Below are positions 32,752 through 41,455 of a stretch of DNA of 64,000 nt, piece by piece. Within the stretch, counting starts at the first letter, position 1, and each line of letters starts with the position of its first letter. The notes beneath the pieces are model-generated. The model did no database searches. It was not told the DNA's origin and saw only the letters and a list, made by a program, of their open reading frames with translations. Source of the DNA: an uncultured Elusimicrobiales bacterium (lineage in GTDB: Bacteria; Elusimicrobiota; Elusimicrobia; Elusimicrobiales; Elusimicrobiaceae); NCBI GenBank assembly GCA_944327085.1, contig CALVGG010000002.1, positions 248,001-312,000 on the forward strand. The letters are read 5' to 3'. A program made the translations under genes and the position numbers.

Positions 32752-35261
32752 TGAGTGAGTCTATGCCTAGTTTTATTAATAACATGGAAAAGTTTGTTAA
32801 GAAGTTTTTTACAACGCCTGTGTTACTGGCTCTTTTTTTCCTGCTTATGTCGCATCCTTTGTTCTATAGTGTTGTATCGTTGGCACAGGAGCTACAGCCG
32901 CGTCCTTTGTCTTTCTTACCGGGGGTTATTTATTATTATCCTGAAACAGGTATAAAAATATTAACTTATATTTTAGCGGTGCCTACTTTTTTCTTATATT
33001 ATGGCTTTTTCTTTTGGTTAATTAATCATCCAAATAAAAAAATTACTAAAATTTACATCCGTATTTTACGCTCTTGGAAAAAAACCCTTCTTTGGTTCAT
33101 TGTGGCAGGGACAATGTTTGCAATTAGTAGATATTCTGCAAATGTGATCGTACGTGTATTGGCTTTTCTCTTTGTGTTTTTATTTCCACTATTAAAGAAT
33201 ATGGTATCGGGATACAAAATATTGCCCATATTGCCCATTATATATAAGCTGTCTGTCATATTTGCGGTTCTGTGGTTTTGCTATATTGTGTTTCCCCCCA
33301 TTTTATTTCCTTTAAAAGTAGCTAATGAATATTTAAATATTCCCACTCATTTTACTTGGACGCGCGTCAAGAAAAAAGCCCAAAAAAATGGAGAAAAAGA
33401 ACTCTTGGCTGTTTTGCCGGATACGGAAAGTACATTTTTTAAAAATTATAACCCGCTGCTTAATCCCAAAGATCGCTTATCCCTGTGTATGGAAGTTTCT
33501 GATATAAATCCATTTGTGCGTGCGGAGAACAATAAACCTCTTAATGGGGATCATTCTTTTTTTGTAAAAGACAATCAGTTGTGTTTTTCTTGGATTATGG
33601 AAGAAAAGACGGAAAATTTTATTAGCGGTTTATTGAATAAAGAGGAAGAACAAAAATTTAGAAATATTTTATCTCGCTTGGAACTGGAATACAACTCTTT
33701 GGTCAATGTCACATTTAAAAATAAACCGCAAATAGAAGTGTTAAAGAAAATATGGCCACAACTGCATTGGCAGGTTCTTTCACGCGGGTTTATTCATCAT
33801 CACAATCATTTATTTGGGCCGGCTCATGCCTATTTAAAAGGCCAGCCGATACGTGAGTTATTTATGCAGTATGGATTTTTAAATACCATTGGCTTAGCTT
33901 GGGTATTAGATCATACTGTGGGTTTTAATTACTCTACTTATATTCACTTTTATTATTTGTTTTATCCTTTGTATTATATTTGCTTATTTTGGTTTGCCTG
34001 GATATTATTTAGAGACAAAAATTATTTGACTTCTCAGTTATTCCTATCTGTAGGGGCTTTGTCTGGCATGACCTATTTGTCTATTATATTAGGCCCAGGA
34101 ACAAATCCTGCCCGGCATTTTTTTGATATTTTTTCCGTTATTACGTTTTACCTATATTTAACAAAACAATCCAAACGGTGGTTAGTCTTATCTTTAATAA
34201 CTGTATGGCTGGGAATTTTAAATAATATGCACTTTGGGGCTTTTATGTTTATTTCTTTAGCGGGTGTATTATTTATTAAAAACATCAGTAATTGGAAAAA
34301 TAAGAATGTTTTTGAACTGGCAGCTTTGGGGGTATTAACAATAATTTCTTTGGCGCTTTTTGGAATATACAGCGTGGGCAACCGTTCTGTAGAAGGATAT
34401 TTTTTGCATGGTTTATTGGCTTTTCCCTTTAGAAATACGTTAATTGCTTGCATATTTTTATTAATCAGTTTAATTTATTTATTGCTGGCATATCATTGGA
34501 AAAAACATCTTCCTAAGGTTTATGTATTGCTGTTATTGGTTTTTTATAGCCAAGGGGTATTGTTGTACTTTTTACGTAGCGCAGCGTCAGTGCATTTATA
34601 TGCTATGTTGCCGGTGTTTGCATTAACTGTATTACTGGCTTTGCAGTTGTTTTTTGAAACCATTTATTCCAATAGCCGCAAAAAACAACGTTTGGCTTCC
34701 TGGGTGATAGTAGTTTTCTCTTTTATTTTCTTCTTGGGTAATTTATATCCGTTTGAACATTCCCGCAAAGAAACTATTGGGCGCTTACAAGACCGGCAGT
34801 CCTATTATTGGACATTACCTAATACCTTTTTTGAAACAACTATGCCCCAGGCTCCCTTTGCCGAAGCCGCCAATCTTATTAATAAATATGTTTCCGGACC
34901 GGCTATTTATTTAATATCCCAATACGATAATATCTTACCCATTGTGTCGGACAAATATAACAAAATGCCTTTTGTGGATATGCAGTGGTATTTGTTTACA
35001 CCTAAAGAGTTTAATTTGGCGGTAGATACTATTAAAAAAGATAAGCCGGAATATTTGTTTGTAGATGCGGATATACAGCGCAATTTCTTTTTAGATATTA
35101 TTCGAAAAGAAACGCCTGTTATCGGTTATTTGTACGAAGAATCTATTTGGCGTGCTGAGCGTTTAACCCAAATGCAAAATATTTTTAAAGAAATTCAGAA
35201 TGATTATGAACCGATTGAATCCGGAGAATTAATTACTGTTTATAAACGTAAGACAGTTTAA
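32751..35261 (+). CDS. Large multi-pass membrane protein, probable GT-C-type glycosyltransferase of the gtr module
   Basis: The 836-residue protein has many hydrophobic helices in two blocks (about residues 20-200 and 385-660), a soluble stretch between them (about 205-380) and a soluble C-terminal part (about 690-836). No short catalytic motif is certain. Its position after GtrA and GtrB matches the third gene of O-antigen glucosylation modules, whose product is a serotype-specific membrane transferase that uses the flipped lipid-linked sugar. Like the gene at 29616, it is very AT-rich. An alternative start is the ATG at 32763. The function is inferred mainly from context. Confidence 0.72.
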   Translation: MSESMPSFINNMEKFVKKFFTTPVLLALFFLLMSHPLFYSVVSLAQELQPRPLSFLPGVIYYYPETGIKILTYILAVPTFFLYYGFFFWLINHPNKKITKIYIRILRSWKKTLLWFIVAGTMFAISRYSANVIVRVLAFLFVFLFPLLKNMVSGYKILPILPIIYKLSVIFAVLWFCYIVFPPILFPLKVANEYLNIPTHFTWTRVKKKAQKNGEKELLAVLPDTESTFFKNYNPLLNPKDRLSLCMEVSDINPFVRAENNKPLNGDHSFFVKDNQLCFSWIMEEKTENFISGLLNKEEEQKFRNILSRLELEYNSLVNVTFKNKPQIEVLKKIWPQLHWQVLSRGFIHHHNHLFGPAHAYLKGQPIRELFMQYGFLNTIGLAWVLDHTVGFNYSTYIHFYYLFYPLYYICLFWFAWILFRDKNYLTSQLFLSVGALSGMTYLSIILGPGTNPARHFFDIFSVITFYLYLTKQSKRWLVLSLITVWLGILNNMHFGAFMFISLAGVLFIKNISNWKNKNVFELAALGVLTIISLALFGIYSVGNRSVEGYFLHGLLAFPFRNTLIACIFLLISLIYLLLAYHWKKHLPKVYVLLLLVFYSQGVLLYFLRSAASVHLYAMLPVFALTVLLALQLFFETIYSNSRKKQRLASWVIVVFSFIFFLGNLYPFEHSRKETIGRLQDRQSYYWTLPNTFFETTMPQAPFAEAANLINKYVSGPAIYLISQYDNILPIVSDKYNKMPFVDMQWYLFTPKEFNLAVDTIKKDKPEYLFVDADIQRNFFLDIIRKETPVIGYLYEESIWRAERLTQMQNIFKEIQNDYEPIESGELITVYKRKTV

Positions 35262-35274
35262 TAAGTTTTAAGTT

Positions 35275-36327
35275 ATGTTATTTGCTTCTAAATTTACTTT
35301 TAGCATTATCATTCCCGTTTATAATGCGGAACAATACTTGCCACAGGCCTTGGCCAGCACGGAAGAATATTTGCAAAACGGGGCCGAAGTAATTGCCGTG
35401 GACAATATGTCTTCTGATGGCAGTTGGAACATTTTGTGTGATTTTGCCGTAAAGCACCCGGCTTGTGTAAAAGTATTTCAGCATGCAGGCGGCATGGCGG
35501 GGGGAGCCAGAAACAAAGGCTTGCAACACGCCGAGGGCGACTATGTGTTTTTTATGGACGCGGATGATATGCTTGCCCCGGGTGCATTGCATTCTTTTTA
35601 TCAAACCGCTTTGCAGGAACAGGCTGATATTGCCATAGGGCAGTTTCTTTCTTTTAAACAAAACCCGCCGGAGTTTATTTCAGACAAAACCCCTAAAGAA
35701 ACGGTGAAAATTTGGGATAGAAAAAAATTTTCACTTACAGAATTTTTTCAATTATCCCAATCTTATAATGTTCCGTGGAATAAGTTTATCCGTCGGAAAC
35801 TTTTAACCCAGCATCAGTTGGCCTTTCCGGAGGGAATGCCACACGAAGATTTGCCGTTTATTAGTACGGTTTTTGTTTGTGCCAGGCGTGTGATTTTGTA
35901 TCCGGGGGTTACATATTTGTACCGTTTAACGCCTAATTCTCTTTCCAGAAGAGACCCGGAAAAGAAACTGATTTATTTTATGCAAAGTTTTTCCGTAATG
36001 CGTGACAAATTAACGGGGGTAGGGTGCTATGCCCCCTTGCAGGAAGAATATGAATATTATTTGTTGCAAATGATTATTGGCAATGAAGGCCCCGGCAACG
36101 GCAACTTAAAATTATTAACCATTGCCCAGTTGCGCTCTTTTTTAAAGTATGCGGCAGCATTTTATTTGGCTCTGCCTAAAGGCTTATTTAATAAACGCTC
36201 TTGGCTGTTTAGATGGAAATTTTTTGCTTTCCGGCAGGCGCTTAAACACCAATCCCCCGCGGTGGTAAAAACAGCTAAATATATAACGGATATTTTAGGA
36301 TTATTTACTCATAAACAAGCCCGGTAA
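35275..36327 (+). CDS. Glycosyltransferase family 2 protein
   Basis: The 350-residue protein has a GT-A fold: FSIIIPVYNAEQYLPQALAS, AVDNMSSDGSW, GGARNKGLQHAEGDYVFFMDADDML with the metal-binding DADD, and NVPWNKFIRRKLL plus PHEDLPFI downstream. It is typical of capsule and O-antigen transferases acting at the cytoplasmic face. It is the last gene of the plus-strand locus, and its final codons form one arm of the terminator. Confidence 0.9.
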   Translation: MLFASKFTFSIIIPVYNAEQYLPQALASTEEYLQNGAEVIAVDNMSSDGSWNILCDFAVKHPACVKVFQHAGGMAGGARNKGLQHAEGDYVFFMDADDMLAPGALHSFYQTALQEQADIAIGQFLSFKQNPPEFISDKTPKETVKIWDRKKFSLTEFFQLSQSYNVPWNKFIRRKLLTQHQLAFPEGMPHEDLPFISTVFVCARRVILYPGVTYLYRLTPNSLSRRDPEKKLIYFMQSFSVMRDKLTGVGCYAPLQEEYEYYLLQMIIGNEGPGNGNLKLLTIAQLRSFLKYAAAFYLALPKGLFNKRSWLFRWKFFAFRQALKHQSPAVVKTAKYITDILGLFTHKQAR

Positions 36328-36350
36328 TTATTGCCGGGCTTGTTCTTTTT
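36314..36350. terminator. Bidirectional terminator embedded in two convergent coding ends
   Basis: AACAAGCCCGG (36314-36324) and CCGGGCTTGTT (36334-36344) form an 11-bp stem followed by T-runs on the plus strand. The left arm encodes the last residues of the plus-strand transferase and the right arm those of the minus-strand transferase. Confidence 0.82.
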
Positions 36351-37326
36351 TAGCTTGGATAGCAGCCATTACTTTTTTGCGGTATTCCTTACGCATCTTG
36401 TTATAACGTAAGTATTTAAAAGGCAGCTTGATTAAAAAGAAAAACAACACGTTTATTGCGTAACGTACCCGTTGCCAAGAAGACATAACGTTCCAGGGAT
36501 CAGCTATGTTTCTGAAAAAATTTTCGCTGAAAATAAAATTCTTTTTCAGCATTTTTTGCACGCCATAGCTAAACCCTTTTTCCATTGCAAAAGCTTCCAC
36601 CGCTTGCGTGCGGAAGGGTTTATCCGTAAAAAGTTCCAAAGAATTAAGATAGGACGGATCCCACTTGCGGTATTTGTATGTGGGGGGAAGGGGTTGGGTT
36701 TCTTGCCACCAAATGGCGGGGTTATTGTCATTTTTGCCAAAAGTAACCAGGTTGTGTTGGGAAATGTAAATAGAGCCGTTATTATTAAATACTTGTGCGG
36801 CGGGGGCTAATTGCGGAAAGTGATTCTGAACATTAAAATGCATACGCATAAGGGTAAGGCTGTCCAAGTATTTGCTTTTGTGTATACCGGCCGGAACAAA
36901 GGTTAAAATTAAAGGCAAGTGTGCTTTTTGAACTTGAGGGGAAAAAATTTGCGTAGTAGTAATAATTAAATCAATATCTTCTTTCAATGCTTTTTGTACT
37001 TCGGGCCAATGCTCCCAATGAAAGTCATCATCATCGCAGACAATCCAATAGCGGGGGTAAGTTACTTCTTCAAAAGCGCGGGCAATGTTGGCGTCCCCAC
37101 CGATATTGCGGTTGTGGCGGATAATGCGTATATTGGGGTGCTGGGCCGCATATTGGGCCAACAGGCGGGGGGTGTCGTCGGTGGAGGCGTTGTCCAAAAA
37201 CGTCATATGGCAATTTTTTACCGGGCTGTTAGGCGCAAATAATTGTTCCAGCGTATTTTTTAAAAACGGGGCGCGGTTATAGGTGGGGCATAAAATTTCT
37301 AGTGTATTTTCTAAATTAATCGTCAT
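36328..37326 (-). CDS. Glycosyltransferase family 2 protein
   Basis: The 332-residue protein begins LEILCPTYNRAPFLKNTLEQLF and contains FLDNASTDDTPRLL, NIGGDANIARAFE and IVCDDDDFHWE as the acidic metal-binding segment. This is a GT-A inverting transferase. The basic C-terminus (RYNKMRKEYRKKVMAAIQAKKEQARQ) may contact membrane or partner proteins. It overlaps the upstream membrane-protein gene by 11 bases and is probably transcribed from pyrH onward, opposite to the main glycan locus. Confidence 0.88.
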   Translation of the reverse strand: MTINLENTLEILCPTYNRAPFLKNTLEQLFAPNSPVKNCHMTFLDNASTDDTPRLLAQYAAQHPNIRIIRHNRNIGGDANIARAFEEVTYPRYWIVCDDDDFHWEHWPEVQKALKEDIDLIITTTQIFSPQVQKAHLPLILTFVPAGIHKSKYLDSLTLMRMHFNVQNHFPQLAPAAQVFNNNGSIYISQHNLVTFGKNDNNPAIWWQETQPLPPTYKYRKWDPSYLNSLELFTDKPFRTQAVEAFAMEKGFSYGVQKMLKKNFIFSENFFRNIADPWNVMSSWQRVRYAINVLFFFLIKLPFKYLRYNKMRKEYRKKVMAAIQAKKEQARQ

Positions 37327-38332
37327 TTAAATCCTCTTGCATATATTGGTTTAGTTTTTCTTCTATTTTTCTGCGTTTGTAATCTGGGCTGCGATGGGTT
37401 TTAACTTCTTGCAGCACGGTCTGTAGTTTTGCCAGTGTTTCCTTTAGGGCGGCTACTTTTTTATCAGACAGGTTGTTTTCTTTTGCATTTTGTATTTGCT
37501 TTTGAGCCTGCTTCACTTGCATCTGTAAAAGCATCGTCATTGTGTTCAGGCGGATAAAGGGCGGTTGTGGCTGTTGAACTAATTTGCGTTGGTTGGGGGA
37601 TAACAGCGGATAAATAGCCTGTGTGTCTTGTTGGAATATTTCTTTATTTACCTCATTTAAGGCCCGGTCATATTCGGGGTGAAGGGTTAACGGGTCAGGC
37701 CGCCTGTCTTGATTTGGGCGGGCTTTTTCCTCTTCTTGGGCAATTTCTTTTTGAAATTCGGCCGATTCTTTGGCTGTTAGTTTGCGGATATTGCCAGGCT
37801 GTTTCGCCTGCGGCAACAAGTGGCCGGACGGCTGCGGGCTGCCTTTCGCAGGGGTAGCGGCTTGGAGTTTTTCCTCCTCCGGAGGCAACGGGAATTGGCT
37901 GAATTGTCTATCAATGGGGTTAGTGTCTTGTTCTAATTCTTGCTGTGATAGTTGCCGGGAGGGTGTTTCCAAATCCGGTTCGGCTGGTGCCGGTTGTGGC
38001 TGCAAGTTGGTTTGCTTGCTGGCAAGTGGGTTAGGCCCGGCCTCCTCTTGCGTGGCGATTTTGGGGGGGATTTGCGGGTTTAACATGCGTTCCAGCGGAA
38101 ACAGCCTCCATATAGCCCATGTAAACAGCAACACAAGCAGGGCCTGCGCAAGAAATAACAGCAGCTTGAAAGATATACTGGTTTTGTATGGTTTGGGGTT
38201 GAATGGCAGCCAAAGCAATACAATCAGCCACGCCCCCAGGCACGCCAAATAAAAGGTAATAAAATTCCAAGGTATCACAGCCAGGCAAATCACGTAGCCC
38301 AGACTAATAGGGATTTTTATTTTTTGAAGCAT
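37316..38332 (-). CDS. Membrane-anchored protein with long Pro/Gln-rich linker, function unknown
   Basis: The 338-residue protein starts with hydrophobic helices (about residues 8-45 and 54-75), then has a Pro/Gln/Glu-rich disordered stretch (about 85-200) and a charged, helical C-terminus (MLLQMQVKQAQKQIQNAKENNLSDKKVAALKETL). I do not recognise the family. The soluble part probably lies in one compartment as a flexible tether plus coiled coil. GAGGGAG precedes the ATG. It starts 46 bases after the pyrH stop and overlaps the following glycosyltransferase, so it may serve envelope or glycan assembly. Confidence 0.75.
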   Translation of the reverse strand: MLQKIKIPISLGYVICLAVIPWNFITFYLACLGAWLIVLLWLPFNPKPYKTSISFKLLLFLAQALLVLLFTWAIWRLFPLERMLNPQIPPKIATQEEAGPNPLASKQTNLQPQPAPAEPDLETPSRQLSQQELEQDTNPIDRQFSQFPLPPEEEKLQAATPAKGSPQPSGHLLPQAKQPGNIRKLTAKESAEFQKEIAQEEEKARPNQDRRPDPLTLHPEYDRALNEVNKEIFQQDTQAIYPLLSPNQRKLVQQPQPPFIRLNTMTMLLQMQVKQAQKQIQNAKENNLSDKKVAALKETLAKLQTVLQEVKTHRSPDYKRRKIEEKLNQYMQEDLNDD

Positions 38333-38377
38333 ACTCCCTCTTTAAAAGGCCGTTTACATAGGGCTAGCGCTTGGTTT

Positions 38378-39106
38378 TTAGTAAATAACGGTGCCGATGT
38401 CTTCCCCGCACAACGCGCGTTTAATATTGCCTTTTTTATGCAAATTAAATACCTGTATGGGCAATTTATTTTCCATACACAGGGCCAGGGCGGCGGTATC
38501 CATAAATTGCAGTTGTTTGGCTATGGCATCGGCATAAGTGATTTTATGGATGAGCTGTGCATGGGGGTTTTTGCGCGGGTCACTGTCGTACACGCCGTCC
38601 ACCTGGGTAGCTTTTAAGAGCACATCTGCATTAATTTCAGAGGCGCGCAGCGCGGCGGCACTGTCCGTAGTAAAGAAAGGGTTGCCTGTCCCGCCGGCAA
38701 AAATAACAATGCGGCCTTTTTCCAAATGGCGCAGGGCTTTGCGGCGCACAAACGGTTCGGCCAACTGATAAATATTAATAGAGGTTAAAACCCGGGTGGG
38801 CACGCCTGCGTCTTCCAGGGCCGATTGCAAGGCCAACGCGTTAATTACGGTGGCCAGCATGCCCATATTGTCTGAATTTACGCGGTCAATTACACCGCCC
38901 CCGTCGCGCAGGCCGCGCCAAATATTGCCGCCGCCCAGCACAATGGTCAGCTCGCAATTGCCGCAGCGGTAAGCGTCGGCAATTTCTTCGGCAATTTCTT
39001 TTAGGGCCTGGGGGTTAATGCCCCGGTGGCCTTCGTTAATTAAGGCTTCACCGGAAAGTTTCAGTAAAACTCTTTTTTTAGTATGCGGATCGGCGGCGTT
39101 TGTCAT
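38378..39106 (-). CDS. pyrH: UMP kinase
   Basis: The 242-residue amino-acid-kinase-fold enzyme phosphorylates UMP to UDP. KRVLLKLSGEALINEG is at the N-terminus. IVLGGGNIWRG, DRVNSDNMGMLATVINALAL, IFAGGTGNPFFTTDSAAALRA and DGVYDSDPRKNP are diagnostic. It follows tsf as in the canonical rpsB-tsf-pyrH-frr order, but frr has been separated by the glycan locus. Confidence 0.97.
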   Translation of the reverse strand: MTNAADPHTKKRVLLKLSGEALINEGHRGINPQALKEIAEEIADAYRCGNCELTIVLGGGNIWRGLRDGGGVIDRVNSDNMGMLATVINALALQSALEDAGVPTRVLTSINIYQLAEPFVRRKALRHLEKGRIVIFAGGTGNPFFTTDSAAALRASEINADVLLKATQVDGVYDSDPRKNPHAQLIHKITYADAIAKQLQFMDTAALALCMENKLPIQVFNLHKKGNIKRALCGEDIGTVIY

Positions 39107-39135
39107 AAACTAACCTCTCATAAAATCTTTTATTT

Positions 39136-39144
39136 ATTCTAGCA
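39136..39144 (-). promoter_or_regulatory. Extended -10 promoter of pyrH
   Basis: The minus strand reads TGCTAGAAT 29 bases before the pyrH ATG; GAGAGG forms the ribosome-binding site. It lies downstream of the tsf terminator, so pyrH has its own start. Confidence 0.55.
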
Positions 39145-39213
39145 CAAAAAATACAAACAGGCACTGCTTTTTAGCGGGTGCTTTTTCCTTTCCGCCCGCT
39201 GTACGGACGGACA

Positions 39214-39239
39214 GAAAAAAGCCCCTCCGAAGAGGGGCC
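39214..39239 (-). terminator. Intrinsic terminator after tsf
   Basis: The stem GCCCCTC / GAGGGGC with a four-base loop is followed on the minus strand by a run of T residues, just after the tsf stop. Confidence 0.85.
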
Positions 39240-39244
39240 CTAAA

Positions 39245-40072
39245 TTAGAAACGTACGAAACGAACAACCTTTAATTCGCAACCCAAAGCGTTGGATTCTT
39301 CTTTCAAATAATCCAACACGCTTTTTTTGTTGTCTTTAATGGTCATTTGTTCCAAGAGGCAGTTTTCTTTGGCGAATTTTTTAATTTTGCCGGGCAGCAT
39401 TTTTTCAATAGCGGCTTCCGGTTTGCCTTCGTTTAAAGCCTGGGTTTTGTAAATTTCCAATTCTTTGTCAATTACTTCCTGAGGAATGTCTTTCGCGTCC
39501 ACCCAGCAGCTTTGCATACCAACGGTGTGCATGGCCAGCCCGCGGGCAATTTCTTTCACTTTGGCGGCGTCTTTAGCATTGCCTACGACGGCTAATTCCA
39601 ACAAGGAAGCTTTTTTGTTGTCGGCATGAATGTAATATTCAATTACGGAGCCTTCGGCCGGAGTCCAGTTATAAGCGCCTTTTAAAGTGGTGTTTTCACC
39701 AAATTTGGGGGCTTTTTCGGCAATCATGGCTTTGATGTGTTCATCGTTGGCGTAATCGGTAATTTCAGGGTGGGCCAAAACATAGTCGGCCAATTCGTCG
39801 GCCAATTTGATAAAATCTTCGGTTTTGGCCACAAAGTCGGTTTCGCAGCCTAAATATACCATGGCATAGTTTTTACCGTTGGTTTTAACGGATACCCGGC
39901 CTTCTTTGGTTTCGCGGTCGGAGCGTTTGGCCATATCCGCCAAGCCTTTTTTGCGCAGGAAAACGATGGCTTGTTCCATATCGTTTTTGGTTTCCAAGAG
40001 GGCTTTTTTGCAGTCCATCAGGCCCGCGCCGGTTTTTTCTCTTAACACTTTAATATCTTCTGCTAAAGACAT
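39245..40072 (-). CDS. tsf: Translation elongation factor Ts
   Basis: The 275-residue nucleotide exchange factor for EF-Tu begins MSLAEDIKVLREKTGAGLMDCKKALLE, the UBA-like signature. YLGCETDFVAKTEDF and LAMHTVGMQ follow, and the C-terminal dimerisation core is intact. AGGAGAG precedes the ATG. It follows rpsB by 86 bases. Confidence 0.97.
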   Translation of the reverse strand: MSLAEDIKVLREKTGAGLMDCKKALLETKNDMEQAIVFLRKKGLADMAKRSDRETKEGRVSVKTNGKNYAMVYLGCETDFVAKTEDFIKLADELADYVLAHPEITDYANDEHIKAMIAEKAPKFGENTTLKGAYNWTPAEGSVIEYYIHADNKKASLLELAVVGNAKDAAKVKEIARGLAMHTVGMQSCWVDAKDIPQEVIDKELEIYKTQALNEGKPEAAIEKMLPGKIKKFAKENCLLEQMTIKDNKKSVLDYLKEESNALGCELKVVRFVRF

Positions 40073-40158
40073 GTTCTCTCCTGTACAACTAATGAGGTAA
40101 ATCTGTTTAAAGTCCGTTTCCGCCTGCGTGCAAGCGGAAACGGACGTATTGAAACAAT

Positions 40159-41253
40159 TTATTTGGCTTCTTCTGCCTTGGGGGCTTCTTCTGCCTTGGG
40201 GGCTTCTTCGGCCTTGGGGGCTTCTTCGGCTTTTACTTCTTCTTCAGCTTTAGGAGCTTCTTCCTTGGCAGCTTTTTTGGTTCTGGTCGTTTTTTTGGCG
40301 GCCGGTTTTTTAGCAGCGGTCTTTTTTACTTTCTTTTCCGCGGCTTCTTCGGCGGCCGGTTCTTCGGCCTTGGCTTCTTCTGCTTTAGGGGCTTCTTCGG
40401 CTTTTACTTCTTCAGCCTTAGGGGCTTCCTTGGCAGCTTCGGCTTTGGCTTCTTCTTCCTGGGCGGCTTTTTCGCTGGCCAGCATAGCGCTTTCAAAAGC
40501 TTGCGCCATTACCGGGTTTTCGGCCGGTTTGCCTTCTTCAGCCGCTTCAGCCGGTTTGTTTACGGCTTCCATTTCGGCTCTGGCTTCCAGGATAGAGTCC
40601 GCAATTGCACCGCAGAACAATTTGATAGAGCGGGCAGCGTCGTCGTTACCGGGTATCGGTACATCAATCATATCCGGGTCGGCATTGGTATCGCACACGG
40701 CCACCACGGGAATACCCAACGCATGGGATTCGCGCACGGCGCCGGCGGTGTCCACAGGGTCAATTACAAAAACGACGTCCGGCAATACTTTCATATCGCG
40801 GATGCCGCCCAGCAATTTCTGCAGGCGCAGCATTTCTTTGGTCAGTCTGCTGGCTTCTTTTTTGGAAATGGCCTTGAAGACGCCCGAAGATTCCCATTTT
40901 TCCAATTCGTTCAGTCTTTCTACAGACTTTTTAACAGTTTGGAAGTTGGTTAACGTACCGCCCAGCCATTTTTCGTGAATGCAGTAAGCGCCGCAGCGGG
41001 CAGCTTCGGCCTGGATGGCTTCCTGGGCTTGTTTTTTGGTGCCAACGAACAAGAATTTGGAACCTTTTTTGGTTTCTTCTTTAATAAAAGCGCAGGCTTT
41101 TTTAAGTTCTTTGGCGGTTTTTTGAAGGTCCAAAATATGTACGCCGTTTCTTTCTCCGAAGATAAAGCGTCCCATTTTGGGGTTCCAGCGGGAAGTTTGG
41201 TGCCCAAAGTGCACACCGGCTTCCAGCATGGCTTTCATAGATACATTGCTCAT
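40159..41253 (-). CDS. rpsB: 30S ribosomal protein S2 with long acidic/basic low-complexity tail
   Basis: Residues 1 to about 222 are a normal S2: [53 protein letters not shown] and [36 protein letters not shown]. The remaining 140 residues are an Ala/Glu/Lys extension with repeated EEAPKAEE units, interrupted by a basic block [18 protein letters not shown]. Usual S2 is about 230-260 residues, so the tail is unusual. It resembles the N-terminal region of IF-2 in this window. AGGAG precedes the ATG. Confidence 0.96.
   Translation of the reverse strand: MSNVSMKAMLEAGVHFGHQTSRWNPKMGRFIFGERNGVHILDLQKTAKELKKACAFIKEETKKGSKFLFVGTKKQAQEAIQAEAARCGAYCIHEKWLGGTLTNFQTVKKSVERLNELEKWESSGVFKAISKKEASRLTKEMLRLQKLLGGIRDMKVLPDVVFVIDPVDTAGAVRESHALGIPVVAVCDTNADPDMIDVPIPGNDDAARSIKLFCGAIADSILEARAEMEAVNKPAEAAEEGKPAENPVMAQAFESAMLASEKAAQEEEAKAEAAKEAPKAEEVKAEEAPKAEEAKAEEPAAEEAAEKKVKKTAAKKPAAKKTTRTKKAAKEEAPKAEEEVKAEEAPKAEEAPKAEEAPKAEEAK
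40162..40265 (-). repeat. Tandem 24-base-type repeat encoding EEAPKAEE units of S2
   Basis: Near-identical blocks of the pattern GGGGGCTTCTTC(G/T)GCCTT repeat several times on the plus strand and encode the acidic S2 tail; a second cluster lies at about 40372-40450. Such DNA is prone to length changes between strains. Confidence 0.75.
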
Positions 41254-41383
41254 GTTTTCTCCTGTAAGCGTCCGCCCAAATTAGGGAAGGGGCTTCCCCG
41301 GCGGCGGCTCGCTTCGGGTGTTGTCGGGACAGGCTTTGATTTACGAACTTTTTCGCTCTCCCGCTCAAATACACCCTATGCTA

Positions 41384-41392
41384 ATTATACCA
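41384..41392 (-). promoter_or_regulatory. Extended -10 promoter of rpsB-tsf with a long leader
   Basis: The minus strand reads TGGTATAAT. Transcription from about 41376 gives a leader of roughly 120 bases that is rich in GC-paired segments (for example CCGCCGCCGG with downstream complements). An S2 autoregulatory structure is possible but not shown. Confidence 0.6.
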
Positions 41393-41401
41393 TAAATAAA
41401 C

Positions 41402-41437
41402 AAAAACCGCATTCCCCTTGCGGGAAACGCGGTTTTT
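41402..41437. terminator. Terminator after the surface-repeat protein gene
   Basis: Stem AAAAACCGC..TTCCC / GGGAA..GCGGTTTTT with T-runs on both sides lies 19 bases past the stop codon at 41456, just upstream of the rpsB promoter. Confidence 0.8.
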
Positions 41438-41455
41438 GCTGTGCTTTGCAAAAGG

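Noticed and set aside
40163-40978. 271-codon Ser/Ala-rich plus-strand frame over rpsB
   Set aside because: It is the complement of the EEAPKAEE-coding repeats of S2 and has no independent support.
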